In this document: positions 12,613 to 24,933 of the stretch, piece after piece | How the letters are laid out: every line of letters begins with the position of its first letter | How positions within the stretch are numbered: position 1 is the stretch's first letter | Assembly (NCBI RefSeq): GCF_010389155.1 | Contig: NC_057761.1 | Coordinates: 57,224,587-57,288,586, forward strand | Reading direction: 5' to 3' | DNA length: 64,000 nt | Origin: Erigeron canadensis | Taxonomy: Eukaryota; Streptophyta; Magnoliopsida; Asterales; Asteraceae | Position numbers and translations under genes: made by a program | The notes under the pieces: generated by a model | The model's input: the letters and a program-made list of their open reading frames with translations, nothing else | Database searches by the model: none | What the model was told of the DNA's origin: nothing

Positions 12613-15600
12613 ATGGCTACTTCTTTTCATCCTCAAATACTCTATCTCATTCCATTTCTTGTTCTTGTTTTCATTCCATCATCATTTCCAAGAAACATTA
12701 ATAATCCTTATTCATTTCATCATTCAAAATCTTTGAAAAAAACAGGCCATCAACTTATCAAAGACCTCAACTTGCATCCAAAACTTGATATTAATATAGC
12801 CAAGTCCTACAACCATACTTCATCTCTTGATCAAGAACTAAAGGTTACACGAGGAGGGATCGTTGAAAAACGGTTGTCTTTATCGGTTCTTGGTGACTCG
12901 GGTGCCACAGTTCATGATCTTGCCCAACATGCTGGATATTATCGTATTGAACATACGGTTGATGCCCGGTTTGTACTAGTGTTTTCTTGATACTTGTTAA
13001 TGTGACTACATATTTTACCTTAAACTTTGTGAATTCAAGATCATATTTGGTGTGAAAAATGCAGTCTTTATCTATGCAGTTTAGACTTTCGTTATGCGTG
13101 CATTAAATTCAAGAAAGATTGACACTAATCTTTTATGATATGTTTATATAGGTTCTATGGTAATGATATAAGGATATGAACTTTTAAGAAGAAAAAATAA
13201 CACCAATCCTTTGAAAATAAGGAAGTTAGGAACATGTTAGGAATATTGGGTGGGAAAGTTGTCTAGTCCTTTTATTCTATATATGTAGATTTTCTTGTAA
13301 ACTTTCAATGATTGGAATATTAAAGTGGTTGGCATTTTTAAAGAAAGCTAAGAGTTCTAATTCCACACTCTTTTGAAGTCTCTCTATCTTCGGATAGAGG
13401 TATAATTGTCTACATCGGACCTTCTCATATCCCACCCATGTCGGGAGGTTTTGTGTTGTAAAAGTTCTAAGATGGGTAATAAAGATAAAATATATTTATT
13501 ACCGCATTTACTTGAACATGAACTTTCTTGTACAGGATGTTCTATTTTTTCTTTGAATCAAGAAAGGCCAAAAGTGATCCAGTAGTCATATGGCTTACTG
13601 GAGGACCAGGATGCAGCAGTGAATTGGCTCTCTTTTATGAAAATGGTCCTTTTAAACTTACCAACAACTTGTCTCTTGTTTGGAATGACTATGGTTGGGA
13701 TAAGGTTTGTTTGGCTTGAAAAACATTCTTTGATTCTTTGAATTAGAGGTTGAAATACGCGGGTCAAATGGAATCTTTGCACTAGTCAAAACGGCCCGTG
13801 TGAAACACTTGATGTCCAGAATTTGGTTTCTTTTGTAAATAATTAGTGTGTATACTCGTATAGCATGATTGCAAAAAAAGTTATATAACTTTTAAGGTAT
13901 ATAATTATAATTTTCGATAAAATGATTTTTATGCATAAACTTTATTTTCATCGATCTGTTTGGCCCGTTTGCCTCAAAAGCTTAACTTTGGATGTACTTT
14001 ATCCATTTGACCAGTTAGATATAAGTTGTAAACCGAGCTAATTTTATTCAACCTTCGAATGTATCAAAATTGCTCACGAGCTACTTTTCATGAAACAGGT
14101 TTCAAACTTGATATATGTTGATCAACCCACAGGAACTGGATTCAGTTATAGTTCTAGCGACCAAGACACCCGCCACGATGAAACTGGAGTCAGCAATGAT
14201 CTCTACTTCTTTTTGCAGGTTTGTGGCTGTCATCCTAATTAGTCTTTTACTTAGTCCAACAATCTAAACTCTGTAGTACTAAACTAAAATTTAGGATGTT
14301 TCTGATTACAGTTTTCTAGTAATGCATAAATCTTGAAATCATTCCATGTATCTAGGCATTTTTTAAGGCGCATCCTGATTATGTAAACAATGACTTCTAC
14401 ATCACCGGGGAATCATATGCCGGGCACTACATTCCAGCTTTTGCTTCTCGAGTTAACCAAGGAAATCAGAAAAAAGAAGGCATTCATATAAACTTGAAGG
14501 GTTTTGGAATTGGAAATGGGCTTACCGATCCTGCGATACAGTATAAAGCTTACACTGATTATGCTTTAGCTAACAGCTTGATATCACAATCAGATTACTC
14601 TCAAATAAACCAACAAATCCCAGATTGTGAAGCGGCAATCAAAGAATGTGGTAAGCATTCTTCATATATTTGACTTGTGTTTCTTTCCAACCTTTTAGCA
14701 AAGATTCATCTTTTGAATACCTGACAAGACAGGCAGGTAGGGCGGGTTGCGCCATGAGCCAAAAAGGGTTGGGATAAAATATTCTGGTTTCAGTATGGGT
14801 TGGGTCAGGCAACCAGAAAAATAAAAACTTGTGTCCATTAATTATACTAAAAGTCAGTCATAAACATTTAAGTATTTAACACGCCCATTATAATTACAAT
14901 AATTATCTAAATCTTTCAACCAACTAATTAGAAGCTTGTATGCGAGGTGATTCATTGGCCTAGGAGCATTAAGATAAATGAGTCATTAACTGGAACCTCT
15001 AATTTAACCATATCGTGATGTTGTTATGGATTATGGCTTCAGGTACAACAGGTACAACCTCATGTGAAATGGCGCTGGCAATATGTGAGCAAATTTTCGA
15101 GGATATCCTGGATATCGCAGGAAATATAAATGTAAGAAACTATATTACTTGCCTGAAATTGTAATATTTATACATAGAAGTATTAAAATCTAACTGTCTG
15201 ACTCTTCATATGTTCTCTTTTTGTAGTATTATGATATTAGAATACCATGCAAGGGATCTTTGTGCTATGATTTCTCAAACATGGAAAACTTTCTAAGTGA
15301 ATCATCGGTGAAAACAGCTTTAGGTGTTCCAAGCGACATAGATTTTGTTTCGTGTAGTAGATCAGTGTATGACGCCATGCTTGATGATTGGATGAGAGAT
15401 CTTGAGGTCGGGATTCCGGCACTTTTGGAGCAAGGAATTGAGATGCTCATATATGCGGGAGAATATGATCTTATTTGCAATTGGATTGGTAAGTTCTTGA
15501 CTTGAAAATTGCTAAGATAAAGAATAATATATCGCCTTAAATTTAGCCTTAGAAAGGCTCAAGCTTACCAACATTTTGCGTTTAGAGCAACCTGCCCGAA

Positions 15601-16235
15601 TTACCTGGCCAAACTAACGACGTGGTAGCTGACATGTCAATAACTTTGACTATGTAGGCTATTTCCCTTACCTGCACCGATGTTGTGTTTGAGATCGGGC
15701 TATTTTACAAGATTATCGAACTGAAAACATTTTAAAATCCTTAGGGACCGTTCGGTTCAAAGCTTTTAATGGGATTTGATGGAAAGGTATTAGGAATTTC
15801 CTATGACAAGGAAGGAAATCCAAATTCCCTTAGTAATAGAATCTTTTAACAAATGACCCCTTAGTCTTTTGAGGGCAAAAAGCAAATTGTGTTACACAAA
15901 ATTATGTTACTATATATGCAATAACCCGAAAAAGAAACCACTAGAAATGTCATTTTATTGAAAATATTGGGAAATTTGCAGGGAATTATAATTGGGTCAA
16001 TGCAATGTCATGGTCTGGTCAGAACCAGTTTGTGGCAGCTTCGAACGTTTCATTTGTAGTAGGTGGAAAAGAAGCCGGAATTATGAAGAGTCATGGGCCA
16101 CTTACATTTCTTAAGGTTCATAATGCTGGACATATGGTTCCTATGGATCAACCGATTGCTGCATTACAGATGCTACAGCTTTGGACAACAGGCAAACTTA
16201 CTCAAAACAAAAATGGAAAGACTATTCTTCCATGA
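12613..16235 (+). CDS. Serine carboxypeptidase-like protein (SCPL48/49 type)
   Basis: Seven exons: 12613-12968, 13536-13704, 14099-14218, 14356-14650, 15043-15131, 15227-15488 and 15982-16235. All are GT-AG and in phase, giving 514 aa, normal for peptidase family S10. The protein starts with a hydrophobic signal peptide (residues about 8-25), so it should enter the secretory pathway, with the vacuole or apoplast as likely destination. The catalytic triad is intact: Ser235 in GESYAGH, Asp424 in AGEYDLICNW and His481 in HNAGHMVP. The oxyanion-hole segment GGPGCSSE is near 141-148. Cys residues around 353-382 fit the family's disulfides. The full triad and the LTGGPGCSSE and GQNQFVA contexts point to a true carboxypeptidase of the SCPL48/49 clade rather than an acyltransferase-type SCPL. 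The substrate is unknown. Introns 1 and 6 contain small transposons. Confidence 0.92.
13365..13463 (+). mobile_element. Au-like SINE 3' end in SCPL intron 1
   Basis: The motif order GTCTCTCTATCTTCGGATAG, GAGGTATAATTGTCTACATC, CATATCCCACCCATGTCGGG and a final TTGTGTTGT matches the 3' half of plant Au-type SINEs, which end in GTTGTTGT repeats. The head is not recognisable, so this is a truncated or old copy. The assignment is from remembered family structure. Confidence 0.5.
15744..15860. mobile_element. Tourist-like (Harbinger-type) MITE in SCPL intron 6
   Basis: A 117-bp element with related inverted ends (GGGACCGTTCGGTTCAAAG on the left; GGGGTCATTTGTTAAAAG read from the right). It is flanked by TTA on both sides (15741-15743, 15861-15863), the PIF/Harbinger target. 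The three-base duplication alone is weak, but it coincides with the inverted ends. Confidence 0.6.
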
Positions 16236-16906
16236 TCATAGAGAATGACAGTAAAGTTTTAAACATGTAACTGTTCAAAGTATTTGATGTTTTAATGCAT
16301 ATTGTTACTTTTAAAGAAAGATTTACTTGTAAGTAAACATCAATTTGCCAATTCCCATTTGAAGTACTTGTATACATTACTATACTTGTCAAGAAATTTG
16401 CAAAGAAACATGACTTTTCATTTGTTACCCTCTTATAACGTATTAACAGTGATGCACTAATGGTGTAAATGTAATAGAGTCGAGTAAATACATTTGAAGG
16501 TCGTATAAACGGAACTCAAAACAATCAGTACACCAAAACATAACTTAGTATATATTGTCTCGCTAAAAAAGGTGGCTTACATATCGTTGCCTAATGAAAA
16601 CTTATAACGGGTATCATTAGGTTTTATTCTGGCCCTAACCAATTAATACTTGTCTGTATATCTAGATAAACAAAACATGAACACCGTCTACAAACTTACA
16701 GCGTGGGCTTTACAAGCCGGGTATCATAATACTCCATCCGTTCCAAAATACGGAATAGTTTCAGTTAAGAGAAACATTAATAACTGCATTAGTTATGTCA
16801 GTTTTTTTTCAGATGAATGTTATGTTTACTTTGGAGCTAGGAAAAAAAACATCTATTTCTCGGCTTTAACCAGTTTGTATATCTAGCTGAAGAAGAAATA
16901 CATGAA

Positions 16907-16911
16907 GCGGG

Positions 16912-16954
<43 letters not shown>

Positions 16955-16979
16955 ACGTGTTCGATCCACGTTCACCGCA
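16907..16979 (+). tRNA. tRNA-Phe (GAA)
   Basis: A 73-base cloverleaf with acceptor stem GCGGGGA pairing with the 3' end, D loop AGCTCAGTTGGGAGAGC, anticodon loop CTGAAGA with GAA at 16940-16942, and T arm with GTTCGATCC. There is no intron and no encoded CCA. Downstream CTTTTTA (from about 16982) is a plausible Pol III terminator. It matches the standard plant nuclear tRNA-Phe and appears functional. Confidence 0.96.
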
Positions 16980-17292
16980 TGCACTTTTTATTTTTCTTCA
17001 CAAACAAATACACTTTTATTAACTGATAAAACCACCAACGAACCTTCTTTTTTTTGGAATACTTCAAACCCCCATCTGGAAATTACTTCCCCCCTGATTC
17101 TAATTTATAACTTTCAGGTAAATTTTTCTACTTTTTATGTAGAGAATTCATTTTTATCATACATGTGTAATCTTTCATATATCTCGAATTCATTATTATC
17201 ATATATCTATATATAATCTTTCAAATATTTACTCATCTGGGTTTTTACTGCAGTGAAATTGTATACTGATTATCAGTATTCTTATAACCAAA

Positions 17293-19337
17293 ATGGAGGC
17301 TGACAGGTAAACACTTGTTTTTACATATTTTTTCTTTGCTTTTGGGAATGTCAAGAGACTGCTTCCAGAAATGCCTTTGGTTGTTTTATTTAAAAAAATG
17401 CGTATAATAGTGATAGTTTTGTGTTTTAGGTTAAATTCACCACAAACTTCGGCTGTTTCGTTTGAAGTTTTCGGCTATCAGCTGCAGTTTTCTCAGGTTT
17501 TGTCATGATTCCATTACATAACTATTTCGATGTTTAGAAATGTGTTTTTTTAATTTAAGACTTTGTGTTGTTAGGATCCGAATTCTAAGCATTTAGGGAC
17601 AACTGTTTGGGATGCTTCTATGGTATTGGTCAAGTATCTGGTAACGTTTATCGTTCCTTTTAAGAGCTATTTACAACATGATAGCTTATGAACAAATGCT
17701 GATGGCTTGATCTTTTTTCTTCTTATACCGTAGGAGAGAAATTGCAGGAAGGGAAGGTTTTGTCCTTCTAAACTAAAAGGCAAACGTGTTATTGAACTCG
17801 GGGCAGGTTGTGGGGTTGCAGGTTTTGGTGAGAACTGACAAGTTAGTCTTTGATAATTTCGAATTTATAATATAGATAAAGGAATTTTGTGGATTCAATT
17901 AAGCAAATATGTTGTGGCCAAATAGGTGGTTCAAATCTTGTCATGGATTCGAAACCTTTGAAATGCATATTGGGAAGTCCTTGCCAATGAGGTGGGGCAT
18001 GGGGGTTTCTCTAGCATTTAGCTGGTTTTCTCCAGAACGGTAGTGGGACTTCCACCGCCAGTCATGCCCTCGGATTGACTGTGCTGGTGACGTGGTCGAT
18101 CTCTACCGGACGATGAAGAGGCACAGGCAATGCCGCTGAGTCCAATCACCACTGCTGTTCAAAAAAAAAAAAATCTTGTTAGTCCAATTCTATTTTATGG
18201 CCTTATAGGATTTGAAGTTCCTTTCTTTCTTAGGCATGGCAATGCTTGGATGTGATGTTGTTTCAACTGACCAAGTTGAGGTTCTTCCACTTTTAGGGCG
18301 AAATGTTGAGCGCAATTTTTCTAGAATCATGCAGATGAATCCTGATGCAGGTTTGTCAATCTTTGATTGTTTTGTTTCCTTTATGACCGAATACCAAGAT
18401 GAGTGGGTTGGGCGAGTTTGGTAACAGGACAAAACGTGTCTTTCTTTAGTATCGATCAAAACAATCTGGGCTGGGTGAACTCGATGTTGTGATTCCCGTC
18501 TCTTGCTTCCAATTAAGACTTGGTTCAATTCCTGAGCTAACACTATGAAGGCTATGCTATTATAGATTCTATTGGATCCATTACTGCTGCAGAGCTCAGC
18601 TGGGGTAACAACGACCATATAAGGGAACTTGATCCACCTTTTGACTACATTATTGGCACTGATGTTGTATGTTCACCTAAAACCAGACTTGGTCTATTCA
18701 ATCTTTGTAAATCGGAAGAATGTGATTTTAATTCTTTCATTGTTATTACAAGGTCTATGCCGAGCATCTCCTGGAACCACTACTGCAAACAATGCTTGCG
18801 TTGTCGGGACCTAAAACCACAATTGTGGTAATTGTTCAACAAAACTAATCTCTTACTCATCCAATGTTATGCACACATGACTCTTACCTGTTCTTTTTCT
18901 GTAGATTGGTCATGAAATTCGTTCAACAAATGTTCATGAACAAATGATACAGTTATGGAAGAAGCACTTTGAAGTGAAAATGGTGCCCAAATCAAAGGTA
19001 AATATGATTTTACAACTACATTAATTACATTGATTTTTAGATCATTAGATGTTGGTCGTCCTCAAGACTGTATTCTATTCCATAGATGGACATCAAGTAC
19101 AAACATCCAAGTATACAACTTTACATCATGACCTTAAAGAGTCCAGAAGGGAACATAAATCTAGATCCCCTCATCGAAATTGGCGCAGCTGAAAAAACCG
19201 AAGATGATACCGATAGCAAAATCGAATATGAAGTTGATAATACATTACCAACAGAACCCAAAGATCTCAGTGATTGGGAGGCACGAAGATATGGGTCCAT
19301 GGCTGCCCGGCTTCTTCATGACATCAAGATAACTTGA
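17293..19337 (+). CDS. METTL21-type protein methyltransferase (putative protein-lysine N-methyltransferase)
   Basis: Nine exons: 17293-17306, 17430-17496, 17575-17640, 17734-17827, 18234-18350, 18566-18666, 18753-18827, 18905-18997 and 19086-19337. All are GT-AG and in phase, giving 292 aa. It is a seven-beta-strand SAM-dependent methyltransferase of the Methyltransf_16 family. Motif I is IELGAGCGVAGFG (about residues 74-86). VVSTDQ supplies the acidic residue expected to contact SAM ribose. The sequence DYIIGTDVVY carries the D-x-x-Y type post-motif characteristic of METTL21-like enzymes, which methylate lysines in proteins such as chaperones. The C-terminal exon adds an acidic, poorly conserved tail. 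No targeting peptide is seen, so a cytosolic location is likely. The true substrate cannot be inferred. Intron 4 holds a SINE. The last exon is partly duplicated downstream at 21,882-22,166. Confidence 0.85.
17942..18170 (+). mobile_element. SINE in methyltransferase intron 4
   Basis: A B-box-like GGATTCGAAACC lies at 17945-17956. The body ends with GGACGATGAAGAGGCAC, then CCACTGCTGTTC and an A run. Its tail matches the fragment at 7685-7741, so both belong to one family. It is flanked by AAATCTTGT at 17933-17941 and 18171-18179. The A box is missing, so the copy is 5'-truncated. It is in sense orientation inside the intron. Confidence 0.75.
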
Positions 19338-19525
19338 TTCCTGCAGCTTGAAACATGGTTTGTGAACGAATTCGACAAAATGTATTACTTCTTGTTTACT
19401 CTAATCATAAGATAATGGGATTTATTCTATTGAGGAAACATGAGTGCAATGATACATGATCTGGTGCAGAACTTGAATAGAGGCTACCCTTTAAGTTAAA
19501 AAGAGAGTTTGAGGTCACTGTGTGT

Positions 19526-20275
19526 TCCCAATTATAGACACTATATCAACATAAAGTCCAGAATAGGCAAATAAGCAACCAGTGGGTCTGACCTAGACTT
19601 GTTGATCACGAGTTAACTTTCTACCCTCAGGAACCATAATAGTCATCTGTTATCAACCGTGGTCCTGCTCAAAACTTCTCTGACCCATTTGAATTGGTAC
19701 TTGCTCTTGTATAAAACTGAAACTCAAGGATTCTTCAAATTCCCAATTATAGGCACTGTATCAACATAAAATCCCAAATAGGCAAATAAGCAACCAGTGG
19801 GTCTGACTACTTGTCAATAAACTTTCTACCCTCAGGAACCATAATAGTCGTCTGTTAGCATACTTGCACTGTATAACACTGATACTCACGGATTCTTGAA
19901 ATTCCCAATTATAGACACTGTATCAACATATAGTCCCAAATATGCAAATAAGCAACCAGTGGGTCTGACCTAGACTTGTCGATCATGAGTTAACTTTCTA
20001 CCCTCAGGAACCATAATAGTCTGCACTTGTATAACACTGATACTCACGGATTCTTTAAATTCCCAATTATAGACACTGTATCAACATATAGTCCCATATA
20101 GGCAAATAAGCAACCAGTGGGTCTGACCTAGACTTGTCGATCACGAGTTAACTTTCTACCCTCAGGAACCATAATAGTCGTCTGTTAGCGACCTTGGTCC
20201 CGCTCAAAACTTCTCTAACCCATTTAAATTGGTACTTGCACTTGTATAACATTGAAACTCACGGGTTCTTTAAAT
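19526..20275 (-). repeat. Fourfold tandem repeat of the fucosidase C-terminal segment
   Basis: Four units start TCCCAATTATAGACACT (plus strand): 19526-19740 (215 bp), 19741-19902 (162 bp), 19903-20060 (158 bp) and 20061-20275 (215 bp). Each carries ACCCTCAGGAACCATAATAG and a CACGGATTCTT-like end. Units 2 and 3 share internal deletions relative to 1 and 4. The intact FUC1 gene has this segment once (about 22,350-22,610), so the expansion is private to the pseudogene. Confidence 0.92.
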
Positions 20276-21741
20276 TACAGATAGATTTCCCAGTGATATA
20301 GATTCTTATTAGGAGCCCACTAGTGTAGATGCCTTCTTCACGGAGAAGTGGTAGAACCACATATTGGATGAGTCAAGTGCAGCAGCACCTGGCACTCGGC
20401 CCAGTTTGAGTAGGATCGCTCCAAGATTTTGTTATATACTTAAATAATTTGTTTTGACTCGATTAAACGATGGAACTGGCGCCAAACCACGTGTAATTAT
20501 AACCACCTTGCTTACCGCTAGCAGAAATAATGCCCGTTTTCACTAAATTATGGGAAAAGGTTGATTTTTTCAGGTTAGAAAAATCTTCGAGGATGTTAGC
20601 ATCTTCTTTAGTTATCAAACCTGAAGAGATGGTGGCACATTTAGACATTTAGTAAAAGACGGTTTCACCCTACTGAATTGTAGTACAGTTCAAGGAGGTT
20701 TTTGGTGGATTCAGGAAACTCAGATGGCTGTTAAAACCTACGGGGCCTGATGGAAACATCACATTTAGGTGTCCCCAATCATGTCCTAGCAGATCTCCAA
20801 CTTGCAAGTACCTGTTAGGATGCATATGTTACAATTAATTAAACGCTTCAAATACCAAAGTCAAGTCTGCATCTTCGTTTTGACATAAACCAGACTGACT
20901 TGAGATCAATGCCAGGACCAGTGGCGGCCATAGCAGCCATGTCCGATTAAAAGCGGGCAACATGTGCTACTCACGTAACCTTCCTCATTGCCGACCCATC
21001 TGATGTCTGGACCATAACAGGAGAGCATAACCGAACAAGGCTGCAACTAGTGGATCAGGCTAACCCAGTTTTAATAGAAATATCGCATGTCCTCAGCTTC
21101 TTTTCCTTTACCAGCATCTTCAAATACTTCCTTTACTTCCCTGTATTTGTTACAGTTTAAGATGACACAAAGGAAATTTTCAATAGCAAAATGTTAAACT
21201 ATAATTGCTACCCAAATGTCAACACAATGTTACGCCTTCCCATGGAGCAACTAGTTCATGTCTATCTCACAGAGAAAGATAAATACCCAACTAAATTCCT
21301 GCTTTTTCAGCAGCTTTAGCCAATTCACTTGCCACATCGCCCTTCCCATTTCTCCATGGCCACAATTCACAAACAAAACCCATAATGGTGTTTTGCTGTT
21401 AGTATGACCCTAGAAAACCTGTTTCCTTCATTACAGTGACCCGATGCCCGATGGGTCACCGGTCACGTTAAGCGCAATCAGGTTAAAGACCGTTGCCCGC
21501 TGGGTTAACATGTATAGAGTCCCATTCTTCACCTGTGAATGTGATGGGTCCAAAGTGAAGGAACATTGCCAACCCTGAGAGCCTGGAAGGGTAAGATTGG
21601 AGTCGGTGGAGGTTCTGGGAAGGGATTGGTAATAGTGGAGGGGTAGAGAGTGAAGATGATGATGATCAATGGGTTTCTTGATACGGGTCGAGTAATTAGG
21701 CTGGGAATATGATAATGCTCTTCAGATCTCTTGATCTCCAT
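19526..21741 (-). pseudogene. Alpha-L-fucosidase 1 pseudogene
   Basis: Minus-strand remnants of the neighbouring FUC1 gene appear in order. The start region (ATG at 21741-21739, then ITRPVSRNPL-like sequence and a Pro-rich stretch) is followed by pieces matching the catalytic domain at about 20,700-21,420. A C-terminal piece, open at 20,463-20,648, matches LISEEDIKVLGEFSNLK of the intact copy. Frameshifts, stops and deletions interrupt all parts, and the intron is far shorter than in the intact gene. The final C-terminal segment is present four times in tandem (19,526-20,275). It cannot encode an active glycosidase. It arose by tandem duplication with the intact gene at 22,262-24,933. Whether it is transcribed is unknown. 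Confidence 0.88.
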
Positions 21742-21881
21742 TGTTGCTGCTGGGAAAGATAGTGATTGATGTCTCTTTTTAGAAGGAAAACACATGCAGT
21801 CTGACCAATTTGTAAAACACGGGTAGTTCAAATTACTAAATTTCCGATAGACAATTTATTACATAATACCATTTTAAAAAC

Positions 21882-22166
21882 TAAGCATACCCAACATCCA
21901 AATACACAACTTTACATTGTAATTTACCATTTGTCCCACTGGCATAAGTACCTTTCTCACAGCCTATTTGGTTATTGTAGCATGTAGCAATAATATGAAA
22001 ATTTTAAAATAAAAGATAATAAATCTAAAAGTACATTGAAGCATACAACTTTACACCATACCATTAAAGACTTCACATACAGATCTTCATCTCCAAATGG
22101 AAATTGATAGATAAGTCTCTATGGTTGCTTGCCTTTTCCAAGACTTCAAGATAACTTGATTCATGG
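21882..22166 (+). pseudogene. Duplicated remnant of the methyltransferase last exon
   Basis: At 21,882-21,920 (CCAACATCCAAATACACAAC) and 22,029-22,166 (GCATACAACTTTACACCATA, then ACTTCAAGATAACTTGATTC) the sequence resembles the start and the very end of methyltransferase exon 9 (19,086-19,350). The middle of the exon is lost or unrecognisable. The remnant sits just before the intact fucosidase 3' end, exactly as the real exon 9 sits before the fucosidase pseudogene. Confidence 0.7.
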
Positions 22167-22261
22167 TATTTTCTTTTTAAACAAAGAATGGTAATGTATA
22201 TTGAAAATGTTACAGTTTTGTTCCTTCTCTTACAAAGAACACATGACAGTTCACAAAAAAA

Positions 22262-24933
22262 CTACATTGAAGAAATATGTGTGTGATTATATACAATCTT
22301 TTGCTGAAGATGACTGCCATTAAAACTTGTGGTAGTGTTACTCTTATTGCTCCCAATTATAGAAACTGTATCAATGTGAACTCCCAAATAAGCGACCAAC
22401 GGGTCTGCCCTAGACTGGTCAATAACAAGCCGTAGGCTCTTAGTTTTCACAGTTTGGAAGCGTAGTATCCTCCGGTAACCTACCGTGGTCCCATTAAAAA
22501 CTCTATACCATTCACCGTCTTCATTGACAACATCCACATGAAACTTAACAATTCTCTGACCCATTTGAATGGGTTCTTGTATTTGTACAACATTAAAACT
22601 CATAGATTCTTGAAAATCTAGATATATTACCCAGTGAGATTGATTCTTAATAGGAGCCCAATAAGTAAAAATACCTTCTTCCAAGATAGAACGAGAGGTG
22701 AAGCGTGTATCATTATAACCACCACGAGTGCTGCTAGCAGAGACGGTGGCAGTTTTGGCTAGATTATTTGAAAATATGGATCTTTTGAGGTTAGAAAACT
22801 CTCCAAGGACTTTAATGTCTTCTTCGGATATCAAACCTGAAGAATTTGGTGGCACGTTTAGTAGTAAAAGACAGTTTCGCCCTACCGAATTATAATACAA
22901 TTCAAGGAGGTTTGTGGCAGATCTAGGAAGTTCGGATGGATGCCAAAACCAGCCGGGCCTGATGGAAACATCACATTCAGCTGGTACCCAATCATGTCCT
23001 AGCAGATCTCCACCTTGAGAGTATTTAGGATCTGTGTCACCAATGGCAGCATTGCTCCGATTGAAAAGTGACCAACAGGTGGTGCTTGCATAACCACCCT
23101 CGTCCCCGACCCATCTGACATCTGGACCAGCGTCAGAGAATATGACTGAACCAGGCTGCAGCTGGTGGATCAGGCTAAACCAATTCTCAAAGAAATACTC
23201 CATGTCTTTCTCTCCTTCCCCTTTAGCACCATCTAGCCATACTTCCTTTACATTCCCGTACCTGTTACAATCAACTTAAATTAGGGGTTTTGGCATTTTC
23301 TTTTGAAAGTGGTTATGCAATACAAAATGATCAGTACACATAGGCTGCATAAGACCATGTTTAGATGTGCTTCTACTGTTCGATAATCAGTTGTGAATCT
23401 CGGTTATTTCAGTATTTGAAAAGTGTAATTATTTCATTATTAACAAAGTTACATGTAAAATGAACACTATGTAAGGCGGACCTGTTTTGTCACAGTTTGA
23501 GCATTATCATAATCAGAAAATTAGTTGTTCGTTTGGAAATTTTTAAAAAAAAATTTGCACGTACAACAAACCTCGAATCATCAAATAATAACTGCTACTT
23601 ATGTCGCTATTTATGACTCCTAAACAATAAACTAATCGTTATGTGATACATTGTATGATGTACATGAAAATGTAACAACCTTATCATTTCTATTGCACTT
23701 ATCATACTTCCGAAGTCCCTAAACATGTTTTATGTCTATCAGACCTTAAATTTCCATATGGTATGAATGCATCTATCTTGTGACCTCTTAAGCAAGAAAC
23801 CCATAAATTTCAAACTTCTGTAACTTTTTTTTTCCAGACATAGCAACCATATATACAAACCATCACTACCTACAGGTTTACAGGTTATAAGAGGTCAAAT
23901 ATACCAAGAATATATAACATTATATAAAAAGTTGGATACAATATGGTTGCTAGTGTTTATGTATTGTCGACTTGTGCTAAAGTATGTTAGGTCGTATGTT
24001 TGCTATTCTTCTCTTCTCTTAATGTAGCCGATGGATACTCGGCAGACAGGTATATCTTCCTAGACTATTTTCAGCCGATAGGTATGGTAACTAAACATTT
24101 CGCACTTTCCTACTTTTATCTCTTTGGCCGGAGGTCCTTATGGAAGAAATCTCTCTACCTTTGGGTACAGGTAAGACTGTCTACAACTTACCTCCCTCGT
24201 ACCCCGCTCAGGGATTAGGTCCTGTTGTTATTGTTGTTGTATATAATGAGTCGGATACATTTCACGCACAATAAACACAAACTATCTACGATAATTTTAA
24301 TCAATTTCGAAATGCAAAACCGAACAAATTGAGAAAAAAAACAGAAGTTGATTATTACCTAGTGAGCAATTCAGTCATTTGAGCCAAATAATACTCATTA
24401 TACTCTTGTGTTTTCCCATAAGTAACTTCATGTCTGTCCCATGGAGATAGATACAACCCCAATTGTATCCCCTCTTTTGCAGCAGCTTCTGCCAGCTCAC
24501 CCACCACGTCACCATTCCCATCTCTCCAAGGACTGGATTTCACACTGTAATCTGTGTAATCAGATGGCCATAAACAAAACCCATCGTGATGTTTTGCAGT
24601 CAGGATGACCCGAGAAAACCCATTTTCTTTAGCAACATTGACCCATTGGGTTGCATCTAATGAACTCGGGTTGAACACTGATGGGTCGGCATGACCCGAT
24701 CCCCACTCTGTGTCAGTAAAAGTGTTGGGCCCAAAATGGAGAAAGAGGGCCATTTCTGAAAGTTGCCAAGAAAGCTGGTTTGAAGTGGGTATGGGTAAGA
24801 TTGGAATTGGTGGGGGTTTTGGAAAAGATGTTATAATGGTTGTTTGATACAAGGTGAAGATTATGGTTAGGATTAACGGGTTTCTTGAAATGGGTCGGGT
24901 AATCGGATTGAGGAGAAGATTCTTCATCTTCAT
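22262..24933 (-). CDS. FUC1: Alpha-L-fucosidase 1 (GH29)
   Basis: Two exons on the minus strand: 24933-24359 and 23261-22262, separated by a GT-AG intron of about 1.1 kb, giving 524 aa, similar to Arabidopsis FUC1. A hydrophobic segment near residues 20-38 fits a signal peptide or anchor, followed by a Pro-rich linker. The glycoside hydrolase family 29 catalytic domain shows FLHFGPNTFTDTEWG, LTAKHHDGFCLWPS and WLDGAKGEGE. The Asp of WLDG (about 202) is in the position of the GH29 nucleophile. The C-terminal third resembles a galactose-binding-like beta-sandwich. Family knowledge: plant FUC1 removes alpha-1,3/1,4-fucose, for example from Lewis-a-type N-glycans, in the secretory pathway or apoplast. 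The gene is convergent with the methyltransferase gene upstream. A degenerate tandem copy lies between the two. The intron carries an Au-like SINE. Confidence 0.92.
24115..24241 (+). mobile_element. Au-like SINE 3' region in FUC1 intron
   Basis: The order TATGGAAGAAATCTCTCTAC, GGGTACAGGTAAGACTGTC, CCTCCCTCGTACCCCGCTC and a terminal TTGTTATTGTTGTTGT fits the 3' half of Au-family SINEs. It is antisense to FUC1. The 5' head, perhaps from about 24,000, is uncertain. Confidence 0.6.

Noticed and set aside
18190..18618. 142-codon minus-strand frame across methyltransferase exons 5-6
   Set aside because: It is antisense to clearly coding, spliced exons and has no recognisable domain.
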